DNA from: JAMXLG01 sp963818925
GTDB taxonomy: Bacteria > Vulcanimicrobiota > Vulcanimicrobiia > Vulcanimicrobiales > Vulcanimicrobiaceae
Direction of reading: 5' to 3'
DNA length: 64,000 nucleotides
NCBI GenBank assembly: GCA_963818925.1
Contig: CAWFTN010000001.1
Location: 186,001 to 250,000 of the forward strand
Part shown: piece after piece, positions 35,407 to 43,822 of the stretch
How the letters are laid out: each line of letters starts with the position of its first letter
Position numbering within the stretch: the stretch's first letter is position 1
Program-made: the position numbers and the translations under genes
Notes under the pieces: model-generated
Seen by the model: the letters and a program-made list of their open reading frames with translations, nothing else
The model's database searches: none
What the model was told of the DNA's origin: nothing

Positions 35407-36701
35407 GGAGAGGCGCTTGGCGACGCGGACGGCATCTGCGTCACTTTCGCGCCGTCTTTGAGCGCCGGCGTCGGAAGCGCCGACACGATGGTGTCTCCGG
35501 GCACAAGGCCGCTCTTTACCAATGTAACGCTGTCGTTTGCTTGTCCGAGTTTCAGCGTCCGCTTCTTTGCGACGCCGTCCCTTACGACGAAGACGTACTG
35601 CGATTTTCCGTCCTTGCCGATCGCTCCATTGGGAATCGTCAGCGCGTGCGGGATGTCGGTCGTCAAGATATCGATATCGGCGCTCATCCCGTCGCGCAGA
35701 AAATTCGGATCGTTATCGAGCGCGATCGTCGTGAGAACTTGACGTGCCGTGCTCGACGCATCCGTCGATTTCACGGCGACCGGCGCAATGCGCGCCACAC
35801 GCCCGGGGATGGTGCGGCCGGGAAAGTCTTGACCGGTGACGTTCGCGCGTTGCCCGGTTCTCACATTGATCACGTCTTGTTCGTCGACTTGCGCTTTGAC
35901 GATGTACCCTTCGCCTGCGGCAATCGTGAATAGCGCTTGGCCCGCGGTGACCGGATCTCCCGGCTCGAGGGAGCGAAGCGCATCGCTTGGTTGCGCCGCC
36001 ACAGTTTGAATGACGCCGGCAAACGGGGCAGTGATTCTGGTAAGCGCGAGTTGCTGCTGATTTTGCGAGTTGACGATCTGCGCTTTTTCCGCCGCCGCTT
36101 CGGCCGCCTGAACGCTGTTGACGCCGTAGCCGGACACGGCGCCGAGTTTGAGTTGCTCGACGGCCTGATCGTAGGCGACCTGAGCCTGATCGAGCTTCGC
36201 CTTGTCGGCGTCGACCGTCGTTCGCGCGATTGCCCGCTGATTGAGCAGTTGTACGTCCGAGTTATAAATGCGGCGCGCCTCGGCGAGGGCTGAGCGCTGT
36301 GTCTCGACCTGGCCCTGGTATTGCACCTTCGCATTGCGTTCGTCGATCCGCGCCGTCGAAACGTTGGCGACGGAGTTGGTGTAGTCGGCTTTCGCTCCCG
36401 CTGCGTTGTATTCGAGCGTCGGATTGTCGATCATTGCAAGCAACTGGCCTCCGCTCACGCGGTCACCGGCCTTGACGTAAATCGATCCGATGTTGCCGGC
36501 AACGAGGCTCGGAACGGTGACCGTCGCAGGCCGCTCGACGACGCCGTTTTCCGGTAGCTTCACCGTGAACGATTGATAGGCGACTTTCTGCATCTTCACG
36601 GGCGTGGCCGAATCACTGCCGCGATGCGAGCTCACGACCGCGAAGATGATGACCGCAGCGAGAGCTGCGACGAGGATGATGACGTTACGGATGCGCTTCA
36701 A
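35403..36701 (-). CDS. Periplasmic adaptor (HlyD/MacA-like membrane fusion protein)
   Basis: Links the MacB-like permeases to the outer-membrane channel. The 432-residue protein has an N-terminal helix (IRNVIILVAALAAVIIFAVV), a lipoyl-like half (VTVPSLVAGNIGSIYVKAGD), a long alpha-helical hairpin (about 100-200), the second lipoyl half with LTRITAPFAGVIQTVA, and a beta-barrel and membrane-proximal domain. The open frame extends to 36746, but I start at the TTG at 36701, with AGGTCAGGA just upstream, because the longer version would overlap the TolC-like gene. The C-terminus overlaps the first permease by 4 bases. Confidence 0.9.
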   Translation of the reverse strand: MKRIRNVIILVAALAAVIIFAVVSSHRGSDSATPVKMQKVAYQSFTVKLPENGVVERPATVTVPSLVAGNIGSIYVKAGDRVSGGQLLAMIDNPTLEYNAAGAKADYTNSVANVSTARIDERNAKVQYQGQVETQRSALAEARRIYNSDVQLLNQRAIARTTVDADKAKLDQAQVAYDQAVEQLKLGAVSGYGVNSVQAAEAAAEKAQIVNSQNQQQLALTRITAPFAGVIQTVAAQPSDALRSLEPGDPVTAGQALFTIAAGEGYIVKAQVDEQDVINVRTGQRANVTGQDFPGRTIPGRVARIAPVAVKSTDASSTARQVLTTIALDNDPNFLRDGMSADIDILTTDIPHALTIPNGAIGKDGKSQYVFVVRDGVAKKRTLKLGQANDSVTLVKSGLVPGDTIVSALPTPALKDGAKVTQMPSASPSASP

Positions 36702-36714
36702 TTCCTGACCTCGT

Positions 36715-38052
36715 TTACTGCAGATCTGCCACGGCGCTGCGCGCATCGTAGATGCCGAGCGAGACGCGGAGTTTGACGACGGAGTTTACGTAGGCGACGC
36801 GAGCGTTCACGAAGTCCGATTGCGCGACGACCGACTGTTGCTGCGTCTGAATGACGTCCGCGAGGGCGATCAGCCCGCGCTGGTATTGCAGCTGCGCGAT
36901 CCTTGCCGATTCCCTGCCGAGACGCGATTCATCGCGGGCGTAGTCCATCTGCGCAAGTGCGGTCTGCGCGCCGCGATAATTCTGACGTACGTCCAATTCC
37001 ACTTGCGTCTGCGTCTGATCGACGTTCAGTTGCGCCGATGCGACTTGCGCGTCGTCCGATTCGCGCTCCGTTTTCCGTTGGCCGTAGTCGAGCAGCGGCA
37101 GCGTGAACGTACTTTGCGCGGTCAGCGCCCAGAAGCCCGGCATGCCGCGCGGAACGACGATCGGCGTCCCGTCCGGGTTCACGCCGATGATCTCTCCGGC
37201 GGTCGTCGGAGCGAATTGGTTGCCCATCGCAGCCGTGACCTGAACGGTCGGAAAGAGTTCGCGGTTCCACCCCTTACGCGTGTATTGTGCGGCCAGGAGC
37301 GATTCGCGCGCCGAGTTGAGATCGGGGCGCGCCTTGATCGCAATGGCCTCCAGCTGATCGACGCCGCCCTTCGGCAGCGGCGGCGCCGCAATCTCTTTGG
37401 GGAAGGCGAACGGTTGCGACAGCGGCGCGCCGATCGTATGCGCGAGCTGCTCGCGCGCATTGTCGACGTCCGCGCGCGCGCCCACGAGCGTAGAAGCGCT
37501 CTTGGTCTGCTGCACTTGCGCCTTCAGTACGTCGACGCCGGCCACCATGCCGGCGTGCTCCTTCGCCTTTGCAACGTCGACGAGAACGTTTTGGTAGTGG
37601 AAGTCCGACTCGTCGACCGTGACGATCGCTTGATCCTGAACGACCGTGTAATACGCGGAGGTCACCGTGCTCGCAATGGAGTCCTCAGTGTTTGCAAGGT
37701 CTTCGCGCGCTTGCGCGTCGCTTGCACGCGAAGATGCAAGCTGAATAAACGCAAGACCACCCGTCGTCAGTGTATAGGTTGTCCCGATCTGCGCGGTGTT
37801 CTGGCTGTACTCGTTTTGTTGTTTGCCGCCGACGAAACCAAATGCGCCTTCATAGTTCGCGCTCTTGCTCGAGTAATTCGAAAGCGTGCCGCTAATGGGC
37901 GGGAAAGCGTTGTACCGCGCTTGGGCAAGGCTATGATCGGCCTGCTTGAGCGCAGCGACTTTCTGCGCGACCGTTGCGCTGTGATCGAGCGCATACGAAA
38001 CCGCGTCAGAGAGCGTCATTGCAGCCGCGAAGGCGAGGACCGGAATCGCCAC
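36715..38052 (-). CDS. TolC-family outer membrane efflux protein
   Basis: Outer-membrane channel subunit of 445 residues with the duplicated OEP pattern: MTLSDAVSYALDHSATVAQK at the N-terminus and LPLLDYGQRKTERESDDAQV with YQRGLIALADVIQTQQQSV in the second half. A short signal peptide (VAIPVLAFAAA) precedes the first helix. The start is a GTG directly abutting the stop codon of the Yip1 gene, indicating coupling. It comes before the adaptor, permease and ATPase genes, so the operon encodes a whole tripartite pump and shows that the cell is diderm. Confidence 0.92.
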   Translation of the reverse strand: MAIPVLAFAAAMTLSDAVSYALDHSATVAQKVAALKQADHSLAQARYNAFPPISGTLSNYSSKSANYEGAFGFVGGKQQNEYSQNTAQIGTTYTLTTGGLAFIQLASSRASDAQAREDLANTEDSIASTVTSAYYTVVQDQAIVTVDESDFHYQNVLVDVAKAKEHAGMVAGVDVLKAQVQQTKSASTLVGARADVDNAREQLAHTIGAPLSQPFAFPKEIAAPPLPKGGVDQLEAIAIKARPDLNSARESLLAAQYTRKGWNRELFPTVQVTAAMGNQFAPTTAGEIIGVNPDGTPIVVPRGMPGFWALTAQSTFTLPLLDYGQRKTERESDDAQVASAQLNVDQTQTQVELDVRQNYRGAQTALAQMDYARDESRLGRESARIAQLQYQRGLIALADVIQTQQQSVVAQSDFVNARVAYVNSVVKLRVSLGIYDARSAVADLQ

Positions 38053-38775
38053 CTAACGAGCGCCAAGCGTTGCGAGCAGTCCGGGAATGACGATCAGCAG
38101 GATGCCGGCGAGCCACGCTTGCAGTTTACGCGTGTGGCCGACGATCAGCATCGCGGCAATCGCGAGCCCCGTCGCCCAGAGCGAAAACGGCGTGAAGACC
38201 GCCAGAAACGCCGCCAATCTCGGTGAAGCGCCGGGCGCGAGCAGCGCAAGGGTCGGCAGTGCATTTGCCACGGCTTGCATTGAATTGAAGCTGTCGGTGC
38301 CGCGAATCAACATGATGATGGCTGCGACCAGCGGACCGAAGCTCGCGGCGACCGCGACATTCGACGCGGCCGCAAAATACTGCACGAACGTTCCTTCGCC
38401 TTTGCCGAGCTTATCGAAGATCAGCATCACCACGGCTTGAATCAACACGAATAGCGGCACACCGAAGATCATGCCGATCCATGAGAACGCGAAGAACTTT
38501 TGTGTGATCGCCAATTGCAGCTGCTGTTTTTCGGGAGGCATCTGCGCCAGTTGCGGACTCCTGGCCACAACGTCCGGCCAACTCGCTGCGAACGCGTGTT
38601 GATAGGTGGGCGTGGCAAGGTAGAGGCCGAGCGCCGAGAGGACGATCGCGATCGCGAGCGCCAAACCCCAGGTCGGAACGATACGGATCGATTCAAACGC
38701 CTCTTTCGGCGCAATCAGCGTATCGAGCACCGTCTTTAACGCGTTCGCACGCGGTGCCTGAGATTCTATAGCCAT
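38053..38775 (-). CDS. Yip1-family integral membrane protein
   Basis: Polytopic membrane protein of 240 residues with about five helices. The N-terminus LKTVLDTLIAPKEAFESIR matches the opening of bacterial Yip1-domain proteins, in which a Pxx-F-like loop precedes the first helix. Later helices include WIGMIFGVPLFVLIQAVVML and a C-terminal AWLAGILLIVIPGLLATLG. Function is unknown for most bacterial members. The ATG at 38775 has GAGGTGTGT upstream; the longer frame to 39132 runs through the small secreted-protein gene and is not supported. Its stop codon abuts the TolC-like start, so it belongs to the pump operon. Confidence 0.83.
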   Translation of the reverse strand: MAIESQAPRANALKTVLDTLIAPKEAFESIRIVPTWGLALAIAIVLSALGLYLATPTYQHAFAASWPDVVARSPQLAQMPPEKQQLQLAITQKFFAFSWIGMIFGVPLFVLIQAVVMLIFDKLGKGEGTFVQYFAAASNVAVAASFGPLVAAIIMLIRGTDSFNSMQAVANALPTLALLAPGASPRLAAFLAVFTPFSLWATGLAIAAMLIVGHTRKLQAWLAGILLIVIPGLLATLGAR

Positions 38776-38810
38776 ACACACCTCTTCAGCGCAATATACA
38801 CGAGGCATCG

Positions 38811-39074
38811 CTACAAACAGTTGATAGCGATGTAAGCAAGCAATTGTTTCAGCTTCGGGTCGCCGCTTTCTTGCGAACGATGCTCGACTGGTCCTTTTGT
38901 ACTGCCGCGAACGGGTCTTGGTACGAACGGCCACCGCGATCCGGCCGCACCGCGCTCGTGAGAGCCGGCGTAGTATTCGTGCCGGGTAGAGGACGAATGT
39001 CGACGCACGCGCGCCGATTCGCCGTCGGCGGCGGCGTAAAGGACCAGGCTTGCGAGCAGCGCGAGCGAGGCCAA
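38811..39074 (-). CDS. Small secreted protein, paralogue of the gene at 39785-40132, possibly degraded
   Basis: An 87-residue product if read from the TTG at 39074, directly after GGAGGACA. The N-terminus ASLALLASLVLYAAA is a plausible signal peptide. The C-terminus SQESGDPKLKQLLAYIAINC is nearly the same as PQESDDPKLRHLLVYVAKNC in the second gene, so the two are related. The leader regions are also alike at DNA level, with the block containing the usual ATG deleted here. In the middle, DNA encoding ACVDI, matching ACSDI of the paralogue, falls in another frame, so this copy may carry compensating frameshifts. It stops 35 bases upstream of the Yip1 gene. The function is unknown. Confidence 0.4.
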   Translation of the reverse strand: MASLALLASLVLYAAADGESARVRRHSSSTRHEYYAGSHERGAAGSRWPFVPRPVRGSTKGPVEHRSQESGDPKLKQLLAYIAINCL

Positions 39075-39293
39075 TGTCCTCCGGCGGCGCCTTCGGATGA
39101 CCAAAGAGTCGTTCCGCTAATCTGATGGTCATACCAAATGCGACCGTGATGAATCGTGCGGCGCAGTGTATGTTTGATACGAAAGAAGCATCGTGCGCAC
39201 GACCATCAGTTCATCGCCGGGAAGAGTTCTGATGTGCGATTTTGCCAACCATGTCCATGACGAATGCACCGCATGTTGCGACCGCAGATTACC

Positions 39294-39801
39294 ATGTCAC
39301 TACACAGTCTGTTGCTCAGTCCCCGGATCGTCTTGCGAATCGCGATCGTCGTTCTACTACTGCGGCGAATATATCAAGACGGACGAGACGCTCTGCGTAG
39401 TAAGGGTCCTGCAACTCGTCTTATTATCCCGTGTATCATTCTCGGTGCGGCAGTCGTCGTGGCCAATCACCTGGTCTCTCCGCCGATAGCCGCAGCAGTT
39501 CTGTTTTCGCTGGACCTCCTCTTTCTGGCACTATGCATTCGTATCGCTTTCAGCGTGCGACACGGCGATGCTCCGCTCGAGCAGCGCTTGGAGACTTCTC
39601 TCGCCGATTATTTCCCGTATGGTCGGCATGGAATTGACGATCCTGCGTCATGCTCCGACCGTGCACTCTTTGTTTTCTCCTCGGCCTAAACTCGCGCAAA
39701 CCTTGCTCTTTAGTTCGGATAGGGCTGACGAAATGTGCCGGCTGCTATCCGCCGGGCACGCGACCCTCGCGCAAAACCCGAGCGCTATAGGCAGTTTTTA
39801 G
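39294..39801 (+). pseudogene. Small membrane protein interrupted by a frameshift
   Basis: The first frame reads MSLHSLLLSPRIVLRIAIVV onward, with about three hydrophobic helices up to about 39590 and then EQRLETSLADYFPY. After about 39620 the protein-like sequence continues in the next frame (MVGMELTILRHAPTVHSLFS and LLFSSDRADEMCRLLSAG) to a TAG at 39801. One base change near 39615-39625 would give a single product of about 165 residues. No ribosome site is evident, and I do not recognise the family. Its end overlaps the convergent small secreted gene by 17 bases. Confidence 0.35.
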
Positions 39802-40132
39802 CGACGTATACAAGCAGATGACGCAGCTTCGGGTCGTCGCTTTCTTGCGGGTCGATATGGATTTGCGCTGAACGCGCAAATCCGGGGTCGAGTGCCGCTG
39901 CGATAGGCCTGCGCCGGCGAATTGCGGCGGCGATCTCTGCGGCGCGGTGTTCGTGTGATTCCTCGTAGGCCAGGATTAATCGAGCGCGCAACTCGCGCAG
40001 TAGCCGCGGTGAATAGAGTCGACCAATGTCGCTGCACGCCTGGGCCTTCGGCGTAGGCGGCGGCGTCATGGCCAGGCTTGCCAGCAGCGCGAGCGAGGTC
40101 AGTGCGGGGCAGACGGGGTATCCGTTGAACAT
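39785..40132 (-). CDS. Small secreted protein of unknown family
   Basis: A 115-residue product with a perfect GGAGG 5 bases before the ATG at 40132. A signal peptide covers about residues 1-22 (CPALTSLALLASLAMTPPP). The mature part contains one or two cysteines (ACSDIGRL near the start and C114 in KNCL), a helical Arg/Glu/Ala-rich middle (SPRLLRELRARLILAYEESH) and a conserved C-terminal block that ends KNCL. The same C-terminus appears in the gene at 38811-39074, so the tail is likely the functional part, with the terminal cysteine perhaps pairing with the other. I do not recognise the family. It is divergent from RNase J, 61 bases away. Confidence 0.6.
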   Translation of the reverse strand: MFNGYPVCPALTSLALLASLAMTPPPTPKAQACSDIGRLYSPRLLRELRARLILAYEESHEHRAAEIAAAIRRRRPIAAALDPGFARSAQIHIDPQESDDPKLRHLLVYVAKNCL

Positions 40133-40193
40133 GATGTCCTCCGGAGCGGCAATACCGCCCGCCCGCCTTCAAATAAAGTAAGCGAAAGATCTT

Positions 40194-41888
40194 TTGATTC
40201 AAGACACTCTCATCGTCCCGGCGCCTCCGGACGAGCCGTATACCCGCGTCATTCCGCTCGGAGGCTGCGGCGAGATCGGCCGTAACATGACGATCGTCGA
40301 GACGAATGACGATCTGGTCGTCGTCGACTGCGGCTTGATGTTCCCCGACGACGAGATGTTCGGCGTCGATGTGGTCATCAACGATTTCACCTATGTCCGC
40401 GAGCGGGCGCACAAGCTGCGCGCCGTACTCGTGACGCACGGACACGAAGACCACATCGGCGGCATTCCGTATTTTCTGAAAGAGTTTCCGAACACGCCGG
40501 TGGTCGGAACGCCGCTGTCGATCGCCTTGATCAAGGCGAAGTCGCGCGAGCATAAGTTCGCGACCATCGACTTCGTGACGGTCAACCCGGGAGATCGCGT
40601 TCGCTACGGCGCGATCGAAACCGAATTCATTCACATCAATCACTCGGTGGCGGGAGCCTGCGCGCTCGCGCTGCGCACGCCGGTCGGCATCGTTTTTCAC
40701 ACGGGCGACTTCAAGTTCGATCAGACGCCCATCGACAATAAGCCCGCGGACTTTGCGCGGATTGCGCGCGTCGGTGACGAGGGCGTGCTTCTCATGCTTT
40801 CAGACTCCACGAACGCCGAGCGCCCCGGGCACACCCTTTCGGAACGAATCGTCGGTGAAGCTTTCACGTCGATTTTTCAGCGCGCGAAAGGCCGCATCGT
40901 CATCGCGTCCTTCGCCTCGAACGTTCCACGCATTCAGCAGGCAGTCGATCATGCCGTTCGGTTCGGCCGCAAGATTGCGTTTCTCGGCCGCTCGATGCAG
41001 AACGTCGTGCACTTTTCGACTGAACTCGGCCACTTGCGCATTCCGCCCGACACCATCATCCGCATCGAAGACGTCGACAGCTACCCGCCCGAACGCGTTT
41101 GCGTCGTGACCACCGGCTCGCAGGGAGAACCGATGAGCGGACTGAGCCGCATGTCGGTGCGCGATCATAAGAAGTTCAAGATCGTTCCGGGCGACACGGT
41201 CGTCATCAGCGCGACGCCGATTCCCGGCAACGAGAAGAGCGTCTATAAAACGATCAACAATCTCTGCAAATTGGGCGCCACGGTAATTCACGGAACCGAC
41301 GGGCGTTCGCACGTTTCCGGACATGCATCGCAAGAAGAATTGTTGCTCATGCTCAACCTCGTGCGACCGGAGTTCTTCGTGCCGATTCACGGTGAATACC
41401 GGATGCTCGTGCAGCACGGAAAGCTCGCCGTCGAAACGGGCGTCGAGCCGGGTAACGTGTTCGTCGTCGAGAACGGTGACGTGCTCGAGTTCACGCGCGA
41501 GTACGGCGACAAGATCGCCAAGACGTACGGCGGCAACGTTCTCGTCGACGGAACCGGCGTCGGCGACATCGGAGAAGCGGTATTGCGCGATCGCAAAGCG
41601 CTCTCGAACGACGGCATCCTTGTGGTCGTCATCGCGATCGACGCGGAAGAAGCGCGCGTCATCGGCGAGCCGGACTTAGTGTCGAAAGGCGTGTTCTACA
41701 TTCCCGAATCCGACGGGGTGCTCGATGAATTGCGCGGTGAGTTGCGCAATGCGATTTCGGAAGTGTCCGTTGAGGGTATGCGCGACGTCAACACGGTGAA
41801 GGAACATATTCGCGGCACGCTTGCGCGCGCGGTGCACGCTCGGACGAAGCGGCGGCCGGTTGTGATTCCGATTGTCATGGAAGTGTGA
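40194..41888 (+). CDS. rnj: Ribonuclease J
   Basis: Metallo-beta-lactamase ribonuclease with 5'-to-3' exonuclease and endonuclease activity in mRNA decay and rRNA maturation. The 564-residue protein has the metal site H82, H84, D86 and H87 (VTHGHEDHIGG), further metal-binding segments FIHINHSVAGA and FHTGDFKFDQTP, the beta-CASP motifs TTGSQGEP and HVSGHAS, and a C-terminal domain after about 450. Translation appears to start at a TTG (40194) with a weak GAAAG upstream; the first residues precede the family-like RVIPLGGCGEIGRNM. The gene ends 14 bases before a large palindromic element. Confidence 0.96.
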   Translation: MIQDTLIVPAPPDEPYTRVIPLGGCGEIGRNMTIVETNDDLVVVDCGLMFPDDEMFGVDVVINDFTYVRERAHKLRAVLVTHGHEDHIGGIPYFLKEFPNTPVVGTPLSIALIKAKSREHKFATIDFVTVNPGDRVRYGAIETEFIHINHSVAGACALALRTPVGIVFHTGDFKFDQTPIDNKPADFARIARVGDEGVLLMLSDSTNAERPGHTLSERIVGEAFTSIFQRAKGRIVIASFASNVPRIQQAVDHAVRFGRKIAFLGRSMQNVVHFSTELGHLRIPPDTIIRIEDVDSYPPERVCVVTTGSQGEPMSGLSRMSVRDHKKFKIVPGDTVVISATPIPGNEKSVYKTINNLCKLGATVIHGTDGRSHVSGHASQEELLLMLNLVRPEFFVPIHGEYRMLVQHGKLAVETGVEPGNVFVVENGDVLEFTREYGDKIAKTYGGNVLVDGTGVGDIGEAVLRDRKALSNDGILVVVIAIDAEEARVIGEPDLVSKGVFYIPESDGVLDELRGELRNAISEVSVEGMRDVNTVKEHIRGTLARAVHARTKRRPVVIPIVMEV

Positions 41889-41902
41889 CGTTGCGTACTC
41901 CG

Positions 41903-42053
41903 CGATTGGGGCCGGTTCACGGCTGCGTCGCGGGGACGCGCGGATTTTCACATCGTGTGAAAATCCTACTCGCTGAAATCGGCCTCTCGCCCATCCTGGC
42001 CTCCGGCCGATTCTCAGACGCCCCGCGACGCAGCCGTGAACCGGCCCCAATCG
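41903..42053. repeat. 151-bp palindromic element with perfect 33-bp inverted repeats
   Basis: The arms 41903-41935 and 42021-42053 are exact reverse complements over 33 bases (outer ends CGATTGGGGCC, inner ends GTCGCGGGG). Inside lie a perfect 11-bp hairpin with 3-base loop (GGATTTTCACA/TGTGAAAATCC, 41942-41966) and a GC-rich pair AATCGGCC/GGCCGATT (41977-41984 and 42005-42012). The result would be a three-way, cloverleaf-like fold. It sits between the convergent RNase J and 42081-42824 genes. No open frame or direct-repeat target duplication was noticed. Confidence 0.9.
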
Positions 42054-42080
42054 CTCTATACGAGCGTTTGTTGTTGGGCG

Positions 42081-42824
42081 TTAGCTGCGATGTGGGCAGC
42101 CGCAGTGGTGATGGGGTAGCGGGATTTTGATTGACGGTACACCGTGTGCGAACACCACACCGATTAGTCCCAGTGCGAGCCATGGAAGTACCGCGAAGTG
42201 GTGTGTCGCGGGCGCGGGGGGCGCCGGCGCAAGGGCTTCCGGTGCTTGCGGTACTAGTGGCGCCGTCGCTACGGCGGCGGCGGGCGTTGCTTCGGGTGCG
42301 AGTGTCGGTGCGGGTGAGGGCGCTACTGCGACGGGTGGCGCAATCGGTGTGGTTGCGTGGTACGGCGTGGCTGCGACAGTATGGTGTTTCGGTATGAGGA
42401 GATATGAGATGTTGCCGCAGCGATTCGGCATGAAGACGCGCACGGTGCTCGTCGGGCGTTCGAGGTCGACTTCCCAGCCGTAGACGTCTTGCGGAATTAC
42501 GATGTTGTGCACGGCGAACGTGTGACCGCCGTGTTGTCCCGCCATGCCGCTCAGGTGCCGCGGGATCTGGACGTACGTAGCGCGTCCGCGTGCGATGTCC
42601 GTTGCGACCTCGTTGAAGTCGGACGATGTCAGGCCCAAGTCCAAACTCGCTTGCGCGAGCAAAGGGCGGTGCGTTGCGAAGTCATTCTGCAATTGCGCGG
42701 TATCGCGGATTTGGCCGAGCAGGGCGCCGTTGGAGAGATCGCCGATCACCCGGGTCTGCGCCATCGTATCGACCGGAAGAGCGAGCGCTAAGAAAAGTGC
42801 AAGGAGAGCGGCTAGGTGCTTCAT
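42081..42824 (-). CDS. Exported protein with Pro/Ala-rich linker, membrane helix and His/Cys-rich tail
   Basis: A 247-residue protein of unknown family. Order: signal peptide (MKHLAALLALFLALALPVDT-MAQ), a globular part (25-150) including VYGWEVDLERPTSTVRVFMP and RCGNISYLLIP, a Pro/Ala/Thr-rich linker (about 155-205), a membrane helix (FAVLPWLALGLIGVVFAH) and a tail ending HHHCGCPHRS. The tail could bind a metal. The globular part may face the periplasm with the tail in the cytoplasm, if the leader is cleaved. It is convergent with RNase J across the palindromic element and divergent from the DMT permease gene. Confidence 0.65.
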   Translation of the reverse strand: MKHLAALLALFLALALPVDTMAQTRVIGDLSNGALLGQIRDTAQLQNDFATHRPLLAQASLDLGLTSSDFNEVATDIARGRATYVQIPRHLSGMAGQHGGHTFAVHNIVIPQDVYGWEVDLERPTSTVRVFMPNRCGNISYLLIPKHHTVAATPYHATTPIAPPVAVAPSPAPTLAPEATPAAAVATAPLVPQAPEALAPAPPAPATHHFAVLPWLALGLIGVVFAHGVPSIKIPLPHHHCGCPHRS

Positions 42825-42889
42825 CGTATGGAGTACGTACCCACGATGGCTCGGCTGGATGGTTAACCGTAATTAGGAAGAGAGGGGAA

Positions 42890-43726
42890 GTGGAAGTAGG
42901 GTTGAGTCTCCTCGCTGCATTCTTTTACGGCGCGGCGGACTTTTGCGGAGGCTTCGCGGCGAAGCGAACGCAGGTGGTCGCGGTTGCGGCCATTTCGCGC
43001 GGTATTGGGCTTGTTGCGCTCGCGATCGTGCTGCCGCTGCTTTCGGTGCGTGTCGTTCCCGCAGATTTCCTTTGGGGCGGGCTCGCGGGGTTGTGCGGCG
43101 GAATCGGCATCGTATTGCTGTATCATGCGCTCTCGATCGGGAAGATGGGCGTAGTCTCTCCGGTGACGGCCGTCCTTGCTGCGGCGACTCCCGTCGTTGT
43201 GTCGATTGTCTTGGGCCAGCGTCTTGCTCCCCAGCAATTTACGGGAATACTTCTCGCGCTCGTTGCGATCGTTTTGATTTCGCTGTCGTTCGAAGACGGT
43301 GTGCGCGAATTTTCGACGCGCGGCTTGAAAGAAGCGGCTGCCTCAGGAATCACGCTCGGCGGTTTCTACGTGTCCCTTGCGCATACACATCCTGGGTCCG
43401 GCATGTACGGGGTCTTTGCGGCAAGCGCCGCATCCGTTGTATTTCTCCTGTTGCTCGGGGTGGCGACGCGCACTGATTTTCGCCCGCCGCGCAGCGCGTT
43501 GCCCTTGATTGTGCTTTCCGGCACGATGGATATGGCGGCGAACGTGCTCTATGTGCTCGCGACCTTCAACGGCGCGCTTGCGATTGCGGCGGTGTTGACG
43601 TCGCTTTATCCTGCGAGCACGGTATTTCTTGCACGCGTCGTCCTGCGCGAACGGCTCGGCGTGCTTCAGTGGTTCGGTGTGGCGTTTGCGCTCGTGGGCG
43701 TCGCGTTGATCGCGCTTCGGCGGTAG
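42890..43726 (+). CDS. EamA-type DMT-superfamily permease
   Basis: Ten-helix drug/metabolite transporter of 278 residues with two EamA repeats. The first starts GLSLLAAFFYGAADFCGGFA and includes GIGIVLLYHALSIGKMGVVS; the second includes LYVLATFNGALAIAAVLTSL and ends LGVLQWFGVAFALVGVALIA, where E in LRERLG is the family's conserved acidic position. The GTG at 42890 follows AGAGGGGAA; the longer frame back to 42626 lies within the divergent exported-protein gene. Substrates of this group are mostly unknown amino acids or metabolites. Nothing odd was seen. Confidence 0.9.
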   Translation: MEVGLSLLAAFFYGAADFCGGFAAKRTQVVAVAAISRGIGLVALAIVLPLLSVRVVPADFLWGGLAGLCGGIGIVLLYHALSIGKMGVVSPVTAVLAAATPVVVSIVLGQRLAPQQFTGILLALVAIVLISLSFEDGVREFSTRGLKEAAASGITLGGFYVSLAHTHPGSGMYGVFAASAASVVFLLLLGVATRTDFRPPRSALPLIVLSGTMDMAANVLYVLATFNGALAIAAVLTSLYPASTVFLARVVLRERLGVLQWFGVAFALVGVALIALRR

Positions 43727-43822
43727 GCTCGACCGACATCAACGAGAACGCCGAGGTCGCCGCCGAAATTCGGTCGGCATCGTCGCGTGGAACCAATAGG
43801 ACCCGCACAGGCCCTACGCTTT

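Noticed and set aside
36820..38226. 468-codon plus-strand open frame opposite the TolC-like gene
   Set aside because: Arg-rich shadow without motifs; the minus strand has a clear OEP protein and coupled operon.
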